Assembly: GCA_002431805.1 (NCBI GenBank)
Contig: DJEE01000041.1
Coordinates: 1-5,947 of the forward strand
DNA: 5,947 nucleotides
Source: Eggerthellaceae bacterium UBA5906
Lineage (GTDB): Bacteria > Actinomycetota > Coriobacteriia > Coriobacteriales > Eggerthellaceae
Reading direction: 5' to 3'
In this document: piece after piece, positions 5,913 through 5,947 of the stretch
Position numbering within the stretch: the first letter of the stretch is position 1
Layout: each line of letters begins with the position of its first letter
The notes under the pieces: generated by a model
Seen by the model: only the letters and a program-made list of their open reading frames with translations
What the model was told of the DNA's origin: nothing
The model's database searches: none
Translations under genes and position numbers: made by a program

Positions 5913-5947
5913 GTGCTAGATCAGTTCTTCTCGCAGGTCTCGTTTGT
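5913..5947 (+). CDS. Start of an unidentified gene (3' end outside window)
   Basis: A GTG start behind AAAGGAG opens a frame reading MLDQFFSQVSF up to the window edge, 11 full codons plus two bases. This is too short to identify, and I do not recognise it. The case for a gene rests on the strong promoter at 5725-5753, the structured leader and the well-spaced ribosome binding site, all on the same strand. The start is amphipathic, with no sign yet of a signal peptide. Confidence 0.6.
   Translation, partial: MLDQFFSQVSF

Overview
The window looks like chromosomal DNA of a moderately GC-rich bacterium, most likely a coriobacterium of the Eggerthellaceae type. This placement is an inference from recalled protein families: the radical SAM/DUF4130 pair, a CmpB-like integral membrane protein, and a degenerate AbiEi/DUF559-like nuclease-domain protein of a kind common in Coriobacteriia. 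No database search was possible.

Layout, left to right. (1) Positions 1-2177, plus strand: a two-gene operon. A 5'-truncated radical SAM protein of the putative DNA modification/repair family, with a C-terminal helix-hairpin-helix, overlaps by an ATGA junction a 299-residue DUF4130-type 'DNA metabolism' protein. The two are expected to work together on DNA, but the chemistry of this pair is, to my knowledge, unestablished. (2) Positions 2178-2312: a short convergent gap with no convincing terminator. (3) Positions 2313-3548, minus strand: a 411-residue membrane protein with a C-terminal CmpB/DUF1113 (putative ABC transporter type IV) domain. (4) Positions 3807-3967, plus strand: a complete tRNA-Thr(TGT) unit with promoter, CCA-encoding gene and perfect-palindrome terminator, divergent from the membrane gene.

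(5) Positions 3968-4588: no recognisable gene, but two structures, a ten-G homopolymer and a degenerate tandem repeat with an exact 28-bp period. (6) Positions 4589-5656, minus strand: a decayed nuclease-domain gene. An in-frame TAA splits off its N-terminal part, the only downstream start (GTG) lies inside what looks like a conserved block, and about 75 residues of non-family tail have been added at the C-terminus. (7) Positions 5725-5947, plus strand: a strong promoter-like element, a GC-rich leader of about 150 nt with several nested hairpins, a good ribosome binding site, and the first 11 codons of a gene that leaves the window.

The points most worth following are the radical SAM/DUF4130 operon, which lacks a fused uracil-DNA glycosylase domain; the structured leader near the right edge; and the 28-bp degenerate repeat beside the pseudogene.
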